A stretch of 17,330 nt of DNA from DSWT01 sp035415725 (lineage in GTDB: Bacteria > Chloroflexota > Anaerolineae > B4-G1 > SLSP01). Of this stretch, positions 14,756-17,330 are shown piece by piece (position 1 is the first letter of the stretch; every line of letters begins with the position of its first letter). The notes under the pieces are model-generated. The model was not told where the DNA came from and made no database searches. It was given only the letters and a program-made list of their open reading frames with translations. The position numbers and the translations under genes were made by a program. The stretch lies in contig DAOOGN010000092.1 in assembly GCA_035415725.1 (NCBI GenBank), positions 1 through 17,330 on the forward strand, written 5' to 3'.

Positions 14756-15754
14756 TTAGACCAACGAATTGCTTGTGGCGAAATCAACCAGTTCGTCGAC
14801 GTAGGCAAAAGCCAGCCCTACCACCGTATCCGCCCCGCCGTAATAGATGGCGAGCCGCCCGGTGTCTGCGTCGCACAGCGCCGCGCACGGGAAGACGACA
14901 TTTGGCACGTCGCCCACGCACTCGTAGAGCTGCTGCGGGGAGAGAATGTAGTGACGACTGCGGGCGATAACTCTCCACGGTTGATCGAGATCGAGCAGCG
15001 CCACCCCCGCGCTGTAGACAAAACCGTTGCACGACGTCAGCACACCGTGGTAAATCATCAGCCAGCCCGCGGAGGTCTCGATGGGAATCGGCCCGGCGCC
15101 GACTTTTGTACTTTGCCAGCCGTCTGCCGTCCCGAAAACGTAGCGGTGATTGCCCCAATAGTGCATGTCGGGACTTTCGCTGTAGAAAATGTCGCCGAAG
15201 GGCGTATGGCCGTTGTCACTGGGACGGCTTAACATAGCGTAGTGACCCTTGATCCGGCGTGGGAAAAGCACGCCATTGCGGTTGAAGGGCAGGAAGGCAT
15301 TCTCCAACTGATAGAATGTCTCGAAGTCGTAGGTGTAGGCCAGGCCGATAGTCGGACCGTGAAACCAGTTGCACCACGAAACGTAATAGCGGTCTTCGAT
15401 CCACACCACACGCGGATCGTAGCCATAAACCCAGCGGTTCACTTCCGCACAAGCGCAGTCGGCATTGTTGCAGGCGAAGTGAATGCGCTCGGGGTTCAGC
15501 TTCCACGTCACGCCATCCCGACTGTGCCCGACATGCAGTTGCATATTCCGCGAGGTATCGTCGCAACGGAAGACGCCGGCGAACGCACCTTTATACGCCA
15601 CAACGGCGCTGTTGAAGATGCTGTTCGAGGCAGGCAGCAGGTCGCGGGGGATGATGGGATTGCGCACCGAGCGCCACACCACCCCGTGGGAGTCCGCCGG
15701 TCTTGCTTCCCACGGAATGTTCGGCAGAGATTCGCCAACGATTTTGACAGCCAT
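14756..15754 (-). CDS. GH130-family beta-mannoside phosphorylase/hydrolase
   Basis: This 332-residue protein is of the five-bladed beta-propeller type. GH130 features are RNPII (31-35), FNSAVV with VFRCDD (47-66), the probable proton donor D113 in GYDPRVV, HGPTIGLA (132-139), NGVLFPRRIKG (160-170), SRPS, KVGAGPIPI (217-225), YHGV and YYGGADTVVGLA. R159, R177, K217 and H236 occupy positions resembling the phosphate-contacting Arg, Arg, Lys and His of known GH130 phosphorylases, which favours phosphorolysis over hydrolysis; this is judged by motif and spacing. The substrate is probably a beta-linked mannoside, possibly mannosyl-GlcNAc. No signal peptide is seen, so it should act in the cytoplasm. 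AAAGGAG 6 bases upstream supports the ATG at 15754. It is the first gene of the minus-strand cluster. Confidence 0.85.
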   Translation of the reverse strand: MAVKIVGESLPNIPWEARPADSHGVVWRSVRNPIIPRDLLPASNSIFNSAVVAYKGAFAGVFRCDDTSRNMQLHVGHSRDGVTWKLNPERIHFACNNADCACAEVNRWVYGYDPRVVWIEDRYYVSWCNWFHGPTIGLAYTYDFETFYQLENAFLPFNRNGVLFPRRIKGHYAMLSRPSDNGHTPFGDIFYSESPDMHYWGNHRYVFGTADGWQSTKVGAGPIPIETSAGWLMIYHGVLTSCNGFVYSAGVALLDLDQPWRVIARSRHYILSPQQLYECVGDVPNVVFPCAALCDADTGRLAIYYGGADTVVGLAFAYVDELVDFATSNSLV

Positions 15755-15808
15755 GAGAACTCCTTTCACTCGAAAACAAGTTTGTGATGGTCGAAGAATC
15801 CATCCGCT

Positions 15809-15836
15809 AGCATACCCGAATCTGAGAATTTGGCAA
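15809..15836 (-). promoter_or_regulatory. Possible promoter of the GH130 gene cluster
   Basis: On the minus strand, TTGCCA (15836-15831) is followed after 16 bases by TATGCT (15814-15809), about 55 bases before the ATG at 15754. The -35 box lies inside the 16-bp palindromic motif at 15825-15840. The -10 match is moderate (4 of 6). Confidence 0.4.
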
Positions 15837-15840
15837 TTCG
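15825..15840. repeat. 16-bp palindromic direct repeat, left copy
   Basis: AGAATTTGGCAATTCG occurs here and, identically, at 16037-16052. Its core is an inverted repeat, GAATT-TGGC-AATTC. This copy overlaps the proposed -35 of the GH130 promoter. It could be an operator or part of a dispersed intergenic repeat. Confidence 0.6.
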
Positions 15841-15896
15841 TGCCTATCGCTGAGCACGCTGAGGACGCAGAGAAATAGCATCCATCTCCGCATCAT

Positions 15897-16018
15897 AGGA
15901 CTTACGCCAATTTCCGTGTGTAGTGACGGCCTTAGCCGTTCTTAGCTCCTAAGAGACGCCTGAAGGCGTCACTACAAATCCTCCGCCGCTTGATTCGAGC
16001 CAGGCTGGCGTAAGTCCT
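15897..16018. mobile_element. MITE-like element, about 122 bp, no coding capacity
   Basis: Perfect 13-bp terminal inverted repeats AGGACTTACGCCA (15897-15909) and TGGCGTAAGTCCT (16006-16018) bound the element. The flanks carry ATCAT on both sides (15892-15896 and 16020-16024, the right one offset by a single G), compatible with a 4-5 bp target duplication. Inside are further inverted repeats: TGTAGTGACG (15919-15928) with CGTCACTACA (15967-15976), and GACGCC-TGAA-GGCGTC (15955-15970). Termini of this type resemble insertion-sequence ends known from cyanobacteria and related bacteria; the parental transposase is not in the window. Confidence 0.75.
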
Positions 16019-16036
16019 GATCATCCTGACGAGTAC

Positions 16037-16052
16037 AGAATTTGGCAATTCG
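16037..16052. repeat. 16-bp palindromic direct repeat, right copy
   Basis: This is identical to 15825-15840. It lies 25 bases upstream of the -35 box of the radical SAM promoter and about 70 bases before that gene's start, mirroring the left copy's distance from the GH130 start. Confidence 0.6.
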
Positions 16053-16077
16053 CTGTATCTCTCCAGCCTTCGCCGTC

Positions 16078-16105
16078 TTGACGCTAGAACAATCGTTCGT
16101 ATAAT
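16078..16105 (+). promoter_or_regulatory. Strong sigma70-type promoter of the radical SAM gene
   Basis: TTGACG (16078-16083), a 16-base spacer and a perfect TATAAT (16100-16105) form the promoter. Transcription should start near 16111-16113, right at the ribosome binding site AGGAG (16112-16116), 6 bases before the ATG at 16123. The leader would be only about 10-12 bases, nearly leaderless. Confidence 0.75.
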
Positions 16106-16122
16106 AGGAATAGGAGTTGGCG

Positions 16123-17268
16123 ATGGATACCTTACAGAAGTTACAGCTTTTGGGACCGGCGGCGGCTTATGAACCGGCAGAGGAAGTCAGCCCGTTAGGG
16201 GAAAAGGCGTCTGGGTTGCCAACGCCCGGCGAACTTGCCGAGTGCATCTCCCACGCGACCTTGCCGGGGGGCAGGCGCGTGCCGATGCTCAAAACCCTCG
16301 TCTCTTCTGCCTGCGAGCGTGACTGCCACTATTGTCCCTTCCGCGCCGGACGGGATTTCCGCCGCGCCACCTTCACCCCCGACGAGCTGGCGAATTTCAC
16401 CATGCAAATTTACCGGCAGGGCCTCGTCCAGGGAGTCTTTCTCAGTTCGGCGATTCTGGGTGGCGGCCCGCGCACGCAGGATCGCATCATTGCCACGGCG
16501 GAGATCCTGCGCCGCAAGTACCACTTTCCGGGATACCTTCACCTCAAGGTGATGCCCGGGGCCGAGCGCGACCAGATCGTCGCCACGATGCAGTATGCAG
16601 ATCGAGTCTCGCTCAACCTCGAAGCGCCCAATGCCCGTCGTCTGGCGGACCTCGCGCCACATAAGCAATTCGCGGACGAATTGCTGCAACGTCTGCGCTG
16701 GATTCACGAGCTGCGCCAGGCCCTTCCCGCGCGCAAGCCCAGCCTCACCACGCAGTTCGTCGTCGGCGCCGTGGGCGAATCGGATGTGGAGATTCTGATG
16801 ACATCGGCTTACCTCTATCGAGACTTGGGACTGGCGCGAACGTATTTCAGCGGCTTCGATCCCGTTTCCGACACGCCGTTGGAACACAATCCACCGATCC
16901 GGTTGCACCGCGAGCAACGCTTGTATCAAGCCTCGTTCCTCCTGCGCGATTACGGTTTCGACGTGGAGGAACTGCCTTTTAGACCCGACGGCAATCTTCC
17001 CCTGTATGAGGATCCCAAAATAGCCTGGGCCAACCTCCATTTGAGTCAGGCCCCTATCGAGTTGAACACCGCCGAGCGCGAGCTGCTGCTGCGTATTCCG
17101 GGCATCGGCCCGACGAGCGCCGAGCGGATTCTTCGCGCCCGTCGTCAGGGGACCCTACGCTTCCTCAGCGACTTGGGCAAACTCGGCATCGCTACGCAAC
17201 GCGCTGCGCCGTACATCCTGTTGGATGGACGTCGATCCCCGCGCCAGCTTACCTTCTGGACAGGCTAA
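16123..17268 (+). CDS. Radical SAM protein with helix-hairpin-helix domain (putative DNA modification/repair family)
   Basis: This is a 381-residue protein. The 4Fe-4S/SAM-binding cluster motif C64-x3-C68-x2-C71 lies in SACERDCHYCPF. It is followed by a radical SAM barrel including FLSSAILGGG, LHLKVMPG and SLNLEAPN. The last 70 residues hold a helix-hairpin-helix DNA-binding motif (about 310-360; LLLRIPGIGPTSAERILRAR). This order fits the uncharacterised COG4277/TIGR03916-type family, described as a putative DNA modification or repair protein usually paired with a uracil-DNA-glycosylase-like partner. No partner is visible here; the next sequence is a repeat and the window ends. AGGAG 6 bases upstream supports the ATG at 16123 rather than TTG at 16117. 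It has its own strong promoter. The substrate and chemistry are unknown. Confidence 0.88.
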   Translation: MDTLQKLQLLGPAAAYEPAEEVSPLGEKASGLPTPGELAECISHATLPGGRRVPMLKTLVSSACERDCHYCPFRAGRDFRRATFTPDELANFTMQIYRQGLVQGVFLSSAILGGGPRTQDRIIATAEILRRKYHFPGYLHLKVMPGAERDQIVATMQYADRVSLNLEAPNARRLADLAPHKQFADELLQRLRWIHELRQALPARKPSLTTQFVVGAVGESDVEILMTSAYLYRDLGLARTYFSGFDPVSDTPLEHNPPIRLHREQRLYQASFLLRDYGFDVEELPFRPDGNLPLYEDPKIAWANLHLSQAPIELNTAERELLLRIPGIGPTSAERILRARRQGTLRFLSDLGKLGIATQRAAPYILLDGRRSPRQLTFWTG

Positions 17269-17282
17269 TCCTTGCTTTGTGG

Positions 17283-17330
17283 GTATCTATTCAGGCTCGT
17301 AAACCTGACGAAGCCACTTATTCCCTATGC
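17283..17330 (-). repeat. Dispersed repeat, copy 3 (inverted, cut by window end)
   Basis: Positions 17283-17314 are the exact reverse complement of 6383-6352 (32 bases), and similarity continues to the window end (17316-17328 matches 41-53 inverted). It begins 14 bases after the radical SAM stop codon. The TCAGG...CCTGA stem (17291-17308) could form in the transcript, but no T-run follows. Confidence 0.8.

Larger units (their letters stand above)
15755..16122. other. Divergent intergenic region
   Basis: This 368-base region lies between two divergently transcribed units. It holds the GH130-side promoter candidate, the two 16-bp palindromic motifs, a short stretch of the CTGAG-ACGC-GAGGACGCAGAG kind (15851-15873) that resembles simple intergenic repeat text, the MITE-like element (15897-16018), and the sigma70 promoter of the radical SAM gene. 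No gene is supported in it. Confidence 0.7.

Noticed and set aside
16195..17040. Long minus-strand open frame opposite the radical SAM gene
   Set aside because: It is antisense to a gene with a CxxxCxxC motif, promoter and ribosome binding site; no motif of its own was seen.
1..17330. The whole window as a composite transposon bounded by inverted repeats
   Set aside because: The edge repeats are inverted and similar, but a third copy lies inside, no transposase is present, and the edges are cut by the window, so a dispersed intergenic repeat explains them better.

Overview
The window looks like chromosomal DNA from a bacterium of the Chloroflexota (Anaerolineae/Caldilineae-like). This is an inference from gene style: moderately high GC, surface proteins with long Thr/Pro linkers of the PTPTPT type, a GAF-GAF class III cyclase, intergenic DNA full of hairpins and small dispersed repeats, and several two-domain fusions of metabolic enzymes. 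No rRNA, tRNA, CRISPR array, transposase or phage gene was found.

Layout. (1) Positions 1-2876, plus strand: a partial dispersed repeat, then a tight run of nadE (NAD synthase), a CPBP-type membrane protease with an extra C-terminal beta-rich domain, and a small TfoX/Sxy-like protein. (2) 2889-5961, minus strand: a GAF-GAF class III nucleotide cyclase followed by a membrane-anchored von Willebrand A protein with a cytosolic zinc ribbon. (3) 5962-6597: non-coding, with a promoter for the cyclase, three consecutive strong hairpins, a G-quadruplex-like G tract and a second copy of the dispersed repeat. (4) 6598-9779, plus strand: an AnmK-MurQ fusion and a BadF/NagK-type sugar kinase, closed by a strong terminator. 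(5) 15754-9820, minus strand: a probable four-gene operon, in transcription order a GH130 glycoside phosphorylase, a secreted LysM protein, an enolase-superfamily sugar-acid dehydratase, and a fusion of a GlmU-type nucleotidyltransferase domain with a phosphohexomutase. (6) 15755-16122: a divergent intergenic region with a MITE-like element and a 16-bp palindromic motif lying near each of the two outward promoters. (7) 16123-17268, plus strand: a radical SAM protein with a helix-hairpin-helix tail, then a third, inverted copy of the dispersed repeat cut by the window end.

How it may fit together. AnmK-MurQ turns 1,6-anhydro-MurNAc into GlcNAc-6-P plus lactate, and the neighbouring kinase can make GlcNAc-6-P (or MurNAc-6-P) from the free sugar. 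The convergent operon carries a sugar-phosphate mutase joined to a sugar-1-P nucleotidyltransferase-like domain. Together these could recycle cell-wall amino sugars back to an activated nucleotide sugar. Two details prevent a firm claim: the nucleotidyltransferase domain lacks the signature Arg and Lys of GlmU, and the mutase sugar-binding loop resembles glucose-type mutases rather than GlmM. This enzyme set is the most interesting part of the window.
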